A stretch of 64,000 nt of DNA from Bog-257 sp963834135 (GTDB taxonomy: Bacteria > Acidobacteriota > Terriglobia > Terriglobales > Acidobacteriaceae): the NCBI GenBank assembly GCA_963834135.1, contig CAWIAN010000008.1, positions 291,791 through 355,790 on the forward strand, written 5' to 3'. Numbering within the stretch: position 1 is the first letter of the stretch; each line of letters starts with the position of its first letter. Made by a program: the position numbers and the translations under genes. Below are positions 52,885 through 62,086 of the stretch, piece by piece. Below the pieces are notes generated by a model. That model worked only from the letters and a program-made list of their open reading frames with translations, was not told the DNA's origin and searched no databases.

Positions 52885-53922
52885 ATGATTATCACGAGCA
52901 CGCCACTTCGTGTGTCGTTTTTCGGGGGCGGAACTGACTATCCGGTGTGGTATAGAGAGCATGGCGGCGCGGTGTTGTCGACTGCGATCGACAAGTCCTG
53001 CTACATCACCTGCCGATGGTTGCCGCCGTTCTTCGAGTATCACAGCCGGATCTCCTATTCCAAGGTCGAGAACGTCGGGCACAATGCCGACATCGAACAC
53101 CCGTCGGTACGGGCCTGCCTTCAGTACATGGGTATTGAGGACGGAGTGGAGATTCAGCACGTTGCCGATCTGCCCGCTCGAACCGGCCTGGGCACGAGTT
53201 CAGCGTTTACGGTGGGACTCCTTCTCGGTCTCTATGCACTGCAGGACAAGATGCGTGCGAAGCAGGCGCTGGCCACCGACGCAATTCACGTCGAGCAGGA
53301 TCTGCTGAAAGAGGCCGTCGGGGCACAGGATCAGGTGAGCGCGGCTTACGGCGGCTGCAATCGCATCAACTTCCACACCGATGGTTCGATCGAGGTGAAG
53401 CGCGTTCTTATTCCTCCCAGTCGCTTGACGGAGTTGGAGCAGAACCTGGCCTTATACTTCACCGGCTTTGCCCGCACGGCTTCAGAGATCGCTCAGGAAC
53501 AAGTCAAAGTAACGCCGCAACGCAAGCAGGAATTGGGCGCCATGTTGCAGCTCGTAGATGAGGGCGAGGCCATTCTGACACAGCCAAGACGACCGCTGGA
53601 AGATTTTGGCCGCCTTCTGCATGAAGGCTGGCAGATTAAACGCTCGCTCACGCAGCGCATTACTAACCCCATTATCGACGAGATCTACCAGACCGGGATG
53701 AGCTCCGGAGCCTTGGGCGGCAAGCTGCTCGGCGCTGGTGGCGGAGGCTTCATGCTCTTCTTTGTTCCGCCCGAGCGGCGCGAGGAGTTACGGAAGCGAC
53801 TGCAGAAGTTGCTGTGCATTCCTTTTTCTTGCGCGACTAAGGGTAGCCACGTTGTGGTTTACGAGCCCGAGGCGATTTATGACCAGTCGCTGGTGAGTGA
53901 GCGAAAAGTTGTCTATGCATAA
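52885..53922 (+). CDS. hddA: GHMP-family heptose-7-phosphate kinase (HddA-like)
   Basis: The 345-residue kinase begins with PLRVSFFGGGTDYPVWY, typical of D-glycero-alpha-D-manno-heptose-7-phosphate kinases. The GHMP motif 2 is LPARTGLGTSSAFTVG (about 94-109) and motif 3 GAGGGGFMLFF (about 286-296). It would phosphorylate C1 of D-glycero-D-manno-heptose 7-phosphate. The next three genes encode matching steps (HddC-like, SDR, GmhA-like), which supports the assignment. Its last codons overlap the start of the nucleotidyltransferase gene. Confidence 0.87.
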   Translation: MIITSTPLRVSFFGGGTDYPVWYREHGGAVLSTAIDKSCYITCRWLPPFFEYHSRISYSKVENVGHNADIEHPSVRACLQYMGIEDGVEIQHVADLPARTGLGTSSAFTVGLLLGLYALQDKMRAKQALATDAIHVEQDLLKEAVGAQDQVSAAYGGCNRINFHTDGSIEVKRVLIPPSRLTELEQNLALYFTGFARTASEIAQEQVKVTPQRKQELGAMLQLVDEGEAILTQPRRPLEDFGRLLHEGWQIKRSLTQRITNPIIDEIYQTGMSSGALGGKLLGAGGGGFMLFFVPPERREELRKRLQKLLCIPFSCATKGSHVVVYEPEAIYDQSLVSERKVVYA

Positions 53923-54669
53923 CATGCCCGACGCAGTCATACTCTGTGGCGGCGCGGGACTACGCCTGCGAAGCGTGATTGGTGCCGCTCCCAAGGGCAT
54001 GGCCGAGGTTGCGGGACGCCCCTTTCTGGAACTGCTCCTGCGGCAGTTGTACCGCTGCGACTTCCGTCGCGCGATTCTGGCTGTCGGCTATCAAAGGGAC
54101 ACGATTCGAATGCACTTCGGTGATCACGCCTTCGGTCTTGACCTGGTGTACTCGGAAGAAGCGAGCCCCCTGGGTACCGGCGGCGCTCTGCGTAATGCAG
54201 AGGAGTGGATCGAGTCGGACAGCGTGCTCGTGATGAACGGAGATAGTTACACGAACGTCGATCTTGCCGACCTTTCGAATCGCCATCGTGAGGCGGTAGC
54301 TGATGCCACCGTGGTAGCAGTACCCGCAGATGGACGCAAGGATTGTGGCTTTCTTTCGTTCGACAGCACTGGCCGGATGAAGCGTTTCGACGAGAAGCAA
54401 GCCCCCGCTAAGGCTCTTACGTTAATGCCGGCATATACCTGTTGTCGCGCCGCATACTTCTTGATATTCCCGCAAATAAGGCGGTCTCACTGGAGAAAGA
54501 CCTCTTTCCGCGATGGCTGCGGGAGGGTAAGAACATCCAAGGCTTCGTGTTTGCCGGACACTGTATCGACATCGGCACACCCGACCGCTACAGCCATGCG
54601 CAAAGCGCGCTGGCATATGTAGAAGCCGACGACAGGGAAGCATGTATTCCTCAAAGGAGCCAACGATGA
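53915..54669 (+). CDS. hddC: Heptose-1-phosphate guanylyltransferase (HddC-like), frameshifted
   Basis: The start frame (ATG 53915, 53924 or GTG 53897) encodes an NTP-transferase: AVILCGGAGLRLRSVIGAAPKGMAEV (in the first 30 residues), GTGGALRNAEEWI and VMNGDSYTNVDLA. It then derails after KQAPAKAL. The proper ending lies in another frame: YVNAGIYLLSRRILLDIP to GHCIDIGTPDRYSHAQSALAYV, stopping at 54669. Adding one G to GG at 54412-54413 gives AKGSYVNAGIYLL and repairs the gene. The in-frame alternative stops at 54622. As read, the C-terminal substrate-binding half would be lost. Product would be GDP-D-glycero-D-manno-heptose. Confidence 0.8.
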
Positions 54670-55658
54670 AGGTCATGATTACGGGGGCAGCAGGTTTTAT
54701 CGGCGGATTTCTAGCGAAACACTGCCTCGATTCCGGATGTCTCGTGCTCGGACTGGGCGTTAGCGAACCTGCTAACTGGGATGGTGGCTCGTTCGAACAC
54801 TGTGACGTTCGTGATGCTGATCGACTTTCGAAACTCGTAACTGCTTTTCAGCCTGATCGGATCTTTCACTTGGCCGCACAGAGCTATCCGACGGTCTCCC
54901 TGGAGCAGCCAAGAGAGACGCTCGATATCAACATAGGCGGTACGGTCAATCTATTCGAGGCTGCGCGGACACTTCCAAAATTGCCGATGACGGTGGTAGC
55001 GTGTTCGAGCGCCGAGTATGGGCCGGTTGCGGCAGAGAATCTGCCGGTGCGCGAGGAACATCCTCTACGTCCGTTGCATCCCTACGGAGTGAGCAAGGTT
55101 GGCCAGGACCTGCTTGCGGCCCAGTATTTCGCGAACTATAAGATCCCGTGTGTCAGAATTCGAATCTTCAACACAACCGGTCCTGGCAAGCTCGGAGATG
55201 TGTGTTCCGATCTTGCTCGGCGTGCCGTGGAAATCGAACTCGGACTGACGCCTCCTTCCCTGATGGTTGGCAATCGGACCCGTCGGGCGATCATCGATGT
55301 TCGCGATTTGGTTCGGGGGTTGTGGCTATCCGCCGATTGTTGCGAACCGGGAGATGTTTACAATCTCGGAGCGAGCCAGATTTACTCGATTCAACAAATC
55401 ATCGAAGCCATTCAAAAAGAAGTTAAACAGCCATTCGTGATTCAAGAAGACCCTCTCTTAGTACGCGGTTGCGATGAGCCCGTGATCGCCGGCGACATGT
55501 CTAAATTCCAGCAGTGCAGCGGATGGCAGCCCGAGGTCAGCCTGAGCCAGACTCTGCAAGACATGCTGAGGTGGTGGAGAAAAGAGCTCAGCTCTCCATC
55601 CAAACGAGCCACCCGTAGCAAACGGTCGCCGGAGCACGATTCAGCAGTCGCAATATAG
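54666..55658 (+). CDS. NAD-dependent SDR (GDP-sugar 4,6-dehydratase/reductase type)
   Basis: Start ATG 54666 has AGGAG upstream (330 residues). The Rossmann motif is TGAAGFIGGFLAKH (about 6-19), the active-site region CSSAEYGPV (about 116-124) and YGVSKVGQDLL (about 140-150, catalytic Tyr/Lys). This class includes GDP-mannose 4,6-dehydratase and GDP-6-deoxy-lyxo-hexulose reductase. Beside heptose genes it could act on GDP-D-glycero-D-manno-heptose (DmhA/DdhA-like), giving a 6-deoxyheptose precursor. A Ser/Lys-rich tail of about 20 residues is extra. Confidence 0.85.
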   Translation: MKVMITGAAGFIGGFLAKHCLDSGCLVLGLGVSEPANWDGGSFEHCDVRDADRLSKLVTAFQPDRIFHLAAQSYPTVSLEQPRETLDINIGGTVNLFEAARTLPKLPMTVVACSSAEYGPVAAENLPVREEHPLRPLHPYGVSKVGQDLLAAQYFANYKIPCVRIRIFNTTGPGKLGDVCSDLARRAVEIELGLTPPSLMVGNRTRRAIIDVRDLVRGLWLSADCCEPGDVYNLGASQIYSIQQIIEAIQKEVKQPFVIQEDPLLVRGCDEPVIAGDMSKFQQCSGWQPEVSLSQTLQDMLRWWRKELSSPSKRATRSKRSPEHDSAVAI

Positions 55659-55705
55659 TAGTTTCCTTCCATCTAATTTCGAGATGTCGACCGACAAAAT
55701 TCAAT

Positions 55706-56338
55706 ATGACCACCCATATACTTCGCCGCAATATTGAGCGCAGCATCGAAGTTCACAGCCGGCTCATAGACAGCTGCCTACCACAACTGTCCACGGCTGC
55801 TGACGCTCTGGTGTCCGCTTATACCTCGGGCCACAAGGCGATCTTTTTTGGTAATGGTGGAAGCGCGGCCGACGCACAGCATCTGGCGGCAGAATTTGTA
55901 GGACGCTATCTCCGAGAGCGTGAACCGCTGCCGGCCCTTGCGCTGAATGCGAATAGCTCGGCAATTACCGCAATCGGTAACGACTACGGATACGAGCAGG
56001 TATTTGCCCGGCAATTGGCTGCGCTAGCTGGTCCGGGAGATGTTGCGGTCGGAATTAGCACATCCGGTAACTCAGCGAACGTAGTGGAAGCTGTGTTGCA
56101 AGCTCGCAAGATGGGTTTGTTCACAATAGCGTTAACCGGCGCCTCAGGCGGTCGGCTGCGTGACTTGGTTGATGTGCTGATCGCCGCACCCTCCAGTGAG
56201 ACACCTCGCATACAGGAGTGCCATATTCTTTTCGGCCATGCTCTGTGTGATGCGGTTGAGCAGGCAGTGGCAGACGGCTTTGCGGCCAATGTTACTGCTG
56301 AGCATGTCTCGGCGGCGGCACAATTGACTTCACGCTAA
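55706..56338 (+). CDS. gmhA: Sedoheptulose-7-phosphate isomerase (GmhA-like SIS protein)
   Basis: The 210-residue SIS-domain protein has FFGNGGSAADAQHLAAEFVG (about 48-67), LNANSSAITAIGNDYGYEQVF (split: LNANSS and AIGNDYGYEQ, about 80-100) and GISTSGNSANVVEA (about 113-126), all diagnostic for GmhA. It converts sedoheptulose 7-phosphate to D-glycero-D-manno-heptose 7-phosphate, feeding HddA and HddC upstream. A GmhB-like phosphatase gene needed between them was not found in the window. Confidence 0.92.
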   Translation: MTTHILRRNIERSIEVHSRLIDSCLPQLSTAADALVSAYTSGHKAIFFGNGGSAADAQHLAAEFVGRYLREREPLPALALNANSSAITAIGNDYGYEQVFARQLAALAGPGDVAVGISTSGNSANVVEAVLQARKMGLFTIALTGASGGRLRDLVDVLIAAPSSETPRIQECHILFGHALCDAVEQAVADGFAANVTAEHVSAAAQLTSR

Positions 56339-56380
56339 CAGCACTCCAGCACAGTTCAGCTCGGGGAAAACACGACAAAC

Positions 56381-57736
56381 ATGTCATACGTACACTCGCT
56401 TCCGACTTCGGTTTCGTTTACAGGCAAAGGTCTTCTTGGCTACAGTTTTGGCCCTCTGAAGCAAGACCTCAATGTTTATTTCATCGAGGTAGAAAAAGGC
56501 CACGACGTCTTCATGATCAGCAAGAAGATCACGCGAACCTACTATGTACTCGCAGGAAGCGGTTATTTCACCATCGATAACCAGCGATACGATGTTCACC
56601 CCGGTGAGCTGGTAGAGGTCCCCCCGAAGGTCGAGTATTGCTATTCGGGCAAAATGACGCTTCTCGCCTTCGCCCGGCCGGGCTGGTTCAGCGGCAATGA
56701 CAAATTCACAAAGTGGAACGCGGACGTTGTGGGTCAGGATGTTCGCTGGACCGATGACCAGGTGTCATGGCGTAGACGACTTATAAAAGCCAGGATTTGT
56801 GGAAAGTCTCCTATAGGAGCGTACCTGCGGCTGAATGAGAAGGTGTGGAACGCCCTACCGGCCGCTGTTGTCAGGACCAGTCCGCTCCGCGCGTACGGCC
56901 GTCTTCTGCATACCTTGGCCCGTACCCAGGGCCTCCGCTCCCAGGCGTTCAGCACATTCTTTCTTCGGAATCGGCCGGAGCTGGACCTCATCCTTCACCT
57001 TCTAAAGAGCAAAGGCCGTGGTGAGACCGTTAAGGTCGCGGTGCTTGGTTGTAGCACGGGCGCCGAGGCCTACTCTATTGCGTGGACCATCAAGTCTGCG
57101 AGGCCGGATCTGACGCTCAAGTTACAAGCTGTCGATATATCAAAACAAGCAGTCGAGTTCGCCATGGATGGGGTGTATTCGCTCACCACTCCGCAATTGT
57201 CCGGAACAACGATCGTGGAGCGAGTCACCAAGAAGGAAATGGGTTCTCTTTTCGACCAGGACGGCGAGCACATTGCCATCAAGAATTGGATCAAGCAGGG
57301 AATCAGTTGGCATGTAGGAGATGCGGGCGATCCGGATCTCATCGAGTCTTTAGGCCCCCAGGACATAGTGATCGCCAATAATTTTCTGTGCCATATGCAG
57401 CCGATCGAAGCCGAACGCTGCCTGCGAAACATCGCGCGCCTAGCGTCGCCGAATGCATATCTGTTCGTCTCGGGCGTAGATCTCGACGTAAGGACAAAAG
57501 TTGCGCACGATCTGAACTGGAAACCCGTCGAGGAACAACTCGAAGAAATTCATGAGGGCGACCCGTGTATGCGAGGCTATTGGCCGTTTCACTACGGCGG
57601 CCTCGAGCCAATGGACAAGAGCCGTTCGGACTGGAAGACGCGTTATGCAGCGACCTTCCAGATCACGCCCGGAAAATCGGCGATGAAGACCGGGCTTAAG
57701 CAGTCCGAACTCTGTGAAGCGAGCGCCGCTGTTTAG
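56381..57736 (+). CDS. Cupin-CheR-type methyltransferase fusion protein
   Basis: The 451-residue protein joins two domains. The N-terminal part (about 20-110) is a cupin (KKITRTYYVLAGSGYFTIDNQ, YDVHPGELVEVPPKVEYCYSG) with few of the classic metal His. The C-terminal part (about 180-400) resembles CheR-type SAM methyltransferases: AFSTFFLRNRPELDLIL, VAVLGCSTGAEAYSIAWTI (motif I), LQAVDISKQAVEFA and QDIVIANNFLCHMQPIEAERC. CheR normally methylates chemoreceptor Glu, but no chemotaxis genes are nearby. Here it may methylate a sugar or carry out a regulatory step; that is inference. It links the heptose and CDP-sugar gene sets. Confidence 0.72.
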   Translation: MSYVHSLPTSVSFTGKGLLGYSFGPLKQDLNVYFIEVEKGHDVFMISKKITRTYYVLAGSGYFTIDNQRYDVHPGELVEVPPKVEYCYSGKMTLLAFARPGWFSGNDKFTKWNADVVGQDVRWTDDQVSWRRRLIKARICGKSPIGAYLRLNEKVWNALPAAVVRTSPLRAYGRLLHTLARTQGLRSQAFSTFFLRNRPELDLILHLLKSKGRGETVKVAVLGCSTGAEAYSIAWTIKSARPDLTLKLQAVDISKQAVEFAMDGVYSLTTPQLSGTTIVERVTKKEMGSLFDQDGEHIAIKNWIKQGISWHVGDAGDPDLIESLGPQDIVIANNFLCHMQPIEAERCLRNIARLASPNAYLFVSGVDLDVRTKVAHDLNWKPVEEQLEEIHEGDPCMRGYWPFHYGGLEPMDKSRSDWKTRYAATFQITPGKSAMKTGLKQSELCEASAAV

Positions 57737-57772
57737 TACTACGCACGCGCGACGTTGCGCCACTAGGCTTTC

Positions 57773-58306
57773 GTGAAATTCAATTCCACCAAACTTGCCG
57801 GCGTGGTAGAAGTCGTGCCCGAACCTAAGAGTGATGACCGCGGCTCTTTTGCACGTACCTGGTGTCAGAGAGAGTTCGAAGTCAATGGCCTGAATCCTCG
57901 CTTAGTACAGTGCAATCTTTCCGTGAACACTCACAAGGGAACGCTTCGGGGCATGCACTATCAGACCGAGCCACATGCGGAAGCTAAAGTCGTACAGTGT
58001 ATTCGAGGCGAAATCTACGATGTGGTTCTAGACCTGCGGAACGGATCGACCACCTACAAGGAATGGGTAGGCAGAGTCTTGAGCGCCGATCAGCACAATA
58101 TGCTTTACGTGCCGGAAGGGTGCGCGCATGGCTTTCTGACCCTTACCGATGACACCGAAGTGTTTTATCAGATGTCTGAGTTCTACGAGCCACAAGCTGC
58201 ACGCGGAGTACGGTGGGACGATCCTGCCTTCCAGATTGTGTGGCCTGCTGCAGTGCAGGTAATTTCCGAGCGCGACCGTACCTATCCAGATTTCGGGCTT
58301 CTATAG
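57773..58306 (+). CDS. RmlC-like dTDP-4-dehydrorhamnose 3,5-epimerase family protein
   Basis: The 177-residue cupin-type epimerase has DRGSFARTWCQREFE (about 22-36), LRGMHYQTEPHAEAKVVQC (about 59-77, with the catalytic His) and YVPEGCAHGFLTL (about 113-125). FYQMSEFYEPQAARGVRWDDP follows in two pieces (FYQMSEFY; ARGVRWDDP). Length is normal. In this context it may epimerise a CDP- or NDP-4-keto-6-deoxy sugar rather than dTDP-sugar, since no rmlABD genes are nearby. Its stop overlaps the GTG of the next gene (TAGTG), so the pair is coupled. Confidence 0.88.
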   Translation: MKFNSTKLAGVVEVVPEPKSDDRGSFARTWCQREFEVNGLNPRLVQCNLSVNTHKGTLRGMHYQTEPHAEAKVVQCIRGEIYDVVLDLRNGSTTYKEWVGRVLSADQHNMLYVPEGCAHGFLTLTDDTEVFYQMSEFYEPQAARGVRWDDPAFQIVWPAAVQVISERDRTYPDFGLL

Positions 58307-59679
58307 TGAACCATAGCGAGACAATTGGCGCGCCAGACGTTGCGGATGTCGGACGGGAGATGCACGCCTTTGCGCGCGAATTGTATCCGATTTGTCGGAG
58401 CATCACGGGCAATGGCATCCGCAAGACGCTCGAGATCATCAGTCAGCGCATCCCCCTGCAGCAAGTCGAGGTCCCTACAGGAACCGAAGTTTTCGATTGG
58501 GTAGTTCCCAAAGAATGGAATATCCAGGATGCCTATATCGCGAATGCGAGTGGCACACGACTGATTGAGCTTCGAAACTCCAGCCTGCATGTTATGAGTT
58601 ATAGCGTCCCCCTGCACCGGAAGATGTCATTTCAAGAACTCAGGCCTCATCTGTTTACCATTCCGGAGCACCCAACTTGGATTCCATATCGCACTTCGTA
58701 CTACAAGGAAGACTGGGGATTGTGCCTCTCTCACGACCAACTGATGCAAATGGATGAGGAGTCAGAATATGACGTATGTATCGACTCTTCCTTGGAGAGC
58801 GGAAACCTGACCTATGGAGAATGCTTCCTCCCTGGTCAGAGCCCCGAAGAAATCTTGGTGTCTTGTCATGCCTGCCACCCGTCGTTGGCGAATGACAATC
58901 TCTCCGGTCTGTCTGTTGCCACTTTTCTTGCAGCTTATCTGGCTGAACAGGAGCTCTATTATTCGTACCGCTTCGTGTTCATCCCCGGGACGATCGGTGC
59001 GATTACCTGGTTACATCAAAACAGGAATGCTGTAGACCGCATCCGGCACGGCTTGGTGCTGACCTGTCTCGGAGATGCTGGCGGCTTTCACTATAAAAAG
59101 AGCCGTCGAGGCAACGCTGAAGTGGACAGGGCTGTTGCAATAGCCCTCAGAGACCAGAGTGAGCCGGCGGAGTCATTGGAGTTTTCGCCCTACGGATATG
59201 ATGAGCGGCAGTATTGTTCTCCTGGCTTCAATTTGCCGGTCGGTTGCCTGATGCGCAGTGTGTGGGGCACGTTTCCTGAATACCATACATCGGCCGACAA
59301 CCTTGAATTTCTTCGGTCCGACAAGCTCGAAGGATCGCTGCGCCTGTGTCTGCAGATCTTCGATATTTTGGAAAATAATCGCCGCTACCGCAATCTGAAC
59401 CCATACTGCGAACCACAGCTTGGCAAGCGAGACCTATATTGCCATACCGGCGGCGGTCAGAGTATCGCAGAAGAAATTCATGCCCGGTTGTGGGTGTTGA
59501 ATCTGTCGGACGGCGAACACTCGCTACTGGATATTGCCCAACGCTCAGGACTGGCATTCTCTCTAGTTCGTGACGCCGCAGAGTTGCTGCAGGCGAGAGG
59601 CCTCTTGGCTCTCGTCGATGGCCCGTCTATTTCTCGACCCATCGATGTCGCAACTCAATGTATGCCCGTACTCCCATAA
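58306..59679 (+). CDS. DUF4910 aminopeptidase-like protein of polysaccharide loci
   Basis: I use GTG 58306, which overlaps the rmlC-like stop, because the earlier frame only re-reads that gene (457 residues). The core is M28-like: ILVSCHACHPSLANDNLSG (about 182-200, His and Asp zinc-type ligands), VLTCLGDAGGFHYK (about 246) and GTFPEYHTSADN (about 320), with a beta insertion around residues 90-175. A winged-helix-like domain closes the protein (LLDIAQRSGLAFSLV, about 405-420). This DUF4910 family is common in O-antigen and capsule loci but its reaction is not established, to my knowledge. Confidence 0.82.
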   Translation: MNHSETIGAPDVADVGREMHAFARELYPICRSITGNGIRKTLEIISQRIPLQQVEVPTGTEVFDWVVPKEWNIQDAYIANASGTRLIELRNSSLHVMSYSVPLHRKMSFQELRPHLFTIPEHPTWIPYRTSYYKEDWGLCLSHDQLMQMDEESEYDVCIDSSLESGNLTYGECFLPGQSPEEILVSCHACHPSLANDNLSGLSVATFLAAYLAEQELYYSYRFVFIPGTIGAITWLHQNRNAVDRIRHGLVLTCLGDAGGFHYKKSRRGNAEVDRAVAIALRDQSEPAESLEFSPYGYDERQYCSPGFNLPVGCLMRSVWGTFPEYHTSADNLEFLRSDKLEGSLRLCLQIFDILENNRRYRNLNPYCEPQLGKRDLYCHTGGGQSIAEEIHARLWVLNLSDGEHSLLDIAQRSGLAFSLVRDAAELLQARGLLALVDGPSISRPIDVATQCMPVLP

Positions 59680-59719
59680 CATCGCAATACTTCAGGCCAA
59701 ATAACGAGGACCAAATTAA

Positions 59720-60772
59720 ATGAAAATACTTCTTACCGGACATAAGGGATATATCGGCGCCGTAGCCGGGCCTATGCTTACCGCAGCGGGGCACGACGTA
59801 GAGGGCGTCGACTCCGATTTGTATGCCGGTTGTGACTTTGGAGTTGTGCCGCCGGCCATTCCGGAAAGTCGTAAAGACATTAGGGACCTGACGATTGAAG
59901 ATCTCGAGGGCTTTGACGCCGTAGTACATCTGGCAGCGCTTTCCAATGATCCCCTGGGCAGCCTTGATGCTAGCTTGACGTATAGCATCAATCACAAAGC
60001 GTCAGTTCGCATGGCAAAACTTGCAAAGGCGGCTGGTGTGAGGCGGTTTATTTTCTCTTCGTCCTGTAGTACCTATGGAGCCGCCGGCGATGCATTCCAC
60101 GACGAGGCTGCGGCGCTCAATCCGGTTACACCATACGGTGAGTCGAAGGTCCTGGTTGAACGCGACCTAATGCAAGTGGCGGACGAAAGCTTCTGTCCTG
60201 TCTACCTTCGCAACGCGACTGCTTACGGGGTGTCCTCTCGCCTTCGACTCGATATCGTGCTGAACGACCTGGTGGCGTCGGCCTATACGACCGGCAAGAT
60301 TCACATCAAGAGTGACGGAACGCCTTGGCGACCGATCGTGCACATCCGCGACATCGTCGCCGCGATCATGGCGACCCTGGAAGCGCCGCAGGCCGGCGTC
60401 CACAACCAGGTCTTTAATGTGGGCCGCACCGATGAGAACTATCGCATCAGTGAGCTCGCCGAAATTGTCGCTGAGACCATCCCCGGCGCGCGTATTGAAT
60501 ACGCCCCTGATGGAGGTCCCGACAAACGCTGTTACCGGGTTAATTGCGACAAGATTCAGCGGGTGCTGCCGGGCTTCCGTCCTCAATGGACGGCACGTAA
60601 AGGAGCCCAGGAATTGTACGAAGCATATCGAGAGGCGAATCTGACAAGTGAGGATATGGAATATGGACGTTACATCCGTATCCGGCAGCTACAACGCCTT
60701 CTAAATGCCAAGCAGATCGACAGTTCGCTGAGGCAGGCTAAGGAATTGACCAGCACAACTGTCTGCGCGTAG
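59720..60772 (+). CDS. NAD-dependent sugar epimerase/dehydratase (SDR)
   Basis: The 350-residue protein has TGHKGYIGAVAGPML (about 6-20) as NAD-binding motif, VVHLAALSNDPLG (about 73-85), the active site FSSSCSTYGAAG (about 112-123) and VTPYGESKVLVERDL (about 136-150, Tyr/Lys pair). The C-terminal part binds the sugar nucleotide (WRPIVHIRDIVAAI). Such SDRs occur with the C-methyltransferase, RmlC-like and cytidylyltransferase genes found around it, so a CDP-linked 6-deoxy or branched sugar is the probable substrate. GAGGACC lies upstream of the ATG. Confidence 0.87.
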   Translation: MKILLTGHKGYIGAVAGPMLTAAGHDVEGVDSDLYAGCDFGVVPPAIPESRKDIRDLTIEDLEGFDAVVHLAALSNDPLGSLDASLTYSINHKASVRMAKLAKAAGVRRFIFSSSCSTYGAAGDAFHDEAAALNPVTPYGESKVLVERDLMQVADESFCPVYLRNATAYGVSSRLRLDIVLNDLVASAYTTGKIHIKSDGTPWRPIVHIRDIVAAIMATLEAPQAGVHNQVFNVGRTDENYRISELAEIVAETIPGARIEYAPDGGPDKRCYRVNCDKIQRVLPGFRPQWTARKGAQELYEAYREANLTSEDMEYGRYIRIRQLQRLLNAKQIDSSLRQAKELTSTTVCA

Positions 60773-60795
60773 CCGAGACGAGAGGAATCACATCA

Positions 60796-62067
60796 ATGAG
60801 CACGATGACGTTACCTGTAAAGACGGAACAGCTAACCGCGATCAAGCCCTGCCGCTTTTGTGGCGCCGAGGTACGGCAGACTTTTGTTGACTTGGGAATG
60901 TCTCCTCTCTGCGAAAGCTATCCTTCGGCAGAGGAATTCCACCGCGGCGAAACATATTATCCGCTCCATGCCTATGTGTGCGGCAAGTGTTTTCTTGTGC
61001 AACTGGAGGAGTTCGAAACCAGAGAAAACATCTTCAGCGATTACGCCTACTTCTCCTCTTACTCCGATTCCTGGCTCAGACATTGTGAGAAATACTGCGC
61101 GAAGGCCAAAGAACGGTTTGGCTTGAACGAAAACAGCTTTGTCATCGAAGTCGCCAGCAATGATGGCTATCTGCTGCAGTATTTTGTGCGCGAGAAGATT
61201 CCGGTGCTGGGCATCGAGCCCGCGGCCAATGTGGCCAAGGTCGCGAACGACAAGGGCGTACCCACGCTGGTCAGTTTCTTTGGCGTCAGTCTGGCCCGCG
61301 AACTTGCTCTTAAGGGACACACTGCCGATCTGGTGGCGGGAAACAATGTTCTGGCACAGGTTCCAGATCTGAATGATTTTGTCGAAGGACTACGAATTGT
61401 CCTCAAACCAGAAGGTGTTTTGACTCTTGAATTCCCCCATTTGCTGCGCTTGATGGAGCAGAATGAGTTCGACACCATCTACCATGAGCACTTCTCGTAT
61501 TTCTCGCTGCTCACTACCGTACAGATCCTGGAACGGCATGGGCTCCGAGTTTTCGATGTCGATGAGCTTCCGTCCCATGGCGGATCATTGCGCGTCTACG
61601 CCTGCCGAAGCGAGAGTAGCAGTCATCCAGTACAGCCAAGCGTTCACACGGTGATTGAAGACGAGAAGAAAGCTGGTTTGAACACCCCCGAAGCCTACGA
61701 AAATTTCAAGCGCCAGGTGAAACAAACCAAACTCGCTCTACTAGAGTTCCTGCTCAAAGCAGCGAGGGAGGGCAAGAGCGTGGCTGGATATGGAGCACCG
61801 GGAAAGAGTGCCACGCTGCTCCACTACTGCGGTATTGGGCGTGACTTGATCGAGTACACGGTAGATCGAAGTCCTTACAAGCAAGGCAAATATCTGCCCG
61901 GCAGTCACATCCCGATCTATCACCCCGATCGTATTATGGAAACGAAGCCGGATTATGTCGTGATTCTGCCGTGGAACTTGAAGGACGAGATTATTCAGCA
62001 ACTTCGGGGCATTCGAGAGTGGGGCGGCCGCTTTGTCGTGCCTATCCCAGAAGTGACCGTCTACTGA
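60796..62067 (+). CDS. NDP-sugar C-methyltransferase
   Basis: The 423-residue protein has three parts expected of the TylC3-like family. A zinc-binding N terminus (CRFCGAEV and YVCGKCFLVQ, about 15-75) is followed by a SAM domain (VIEVASNDGYLLQYF, about 115-129, and GNNVLAQVPDLNDFV) with EFDTIYHEHFSYFSLLT. The C-terminal domain has VAGYGAPGKSATLLHYCGI (about 329-347). It would add a methyl group to carbon, usually C3, of a 4-keto sugar nucleotide to give a branched sugar. AGAGGA precedes the ATG. It sits between the SDR and the cytidylyltransferase. Confidence 0.9.
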   Translation: MSTMTLPVKTEQLTAIKPCRFCGAEVRQTFVDLGMSPLCESYPSAEEFHRGETYYPLHAYVCGKCFLVQLEEFETRENIFSDYAYFSSYSDSWLRHCEKYCAKAKERFGLNENSFVIEVASNDGYLLQYFVREKIPVLGIEPAANVAKVANDKGVPTLVSFFGVSLARELALKGHTADLVAGNNVLAQVPDLNDFVEGLRIVLKPEGVLTLEFPHLLRLMEQNEFDTIYHEHFSYFSLLTTVQILERHGLRVFDVDELPSHGGSLRVYACRSESSSHPVQPSVHTVIEDEKKAGLNTPEAYENFKRQVKQTKLALLEFLLKAAREGKSVAGYGAPGKSATLLHYCGIGRDLIEYTVDRSPYKQGKYLPGSHIPIYHPDRIMETKPDYVVILPWNLKDEIIQQLRGIREWGGRFVVPIPEVTVY

Positions 62068-62086
62068 TACGGACGAGGTGATCAAA

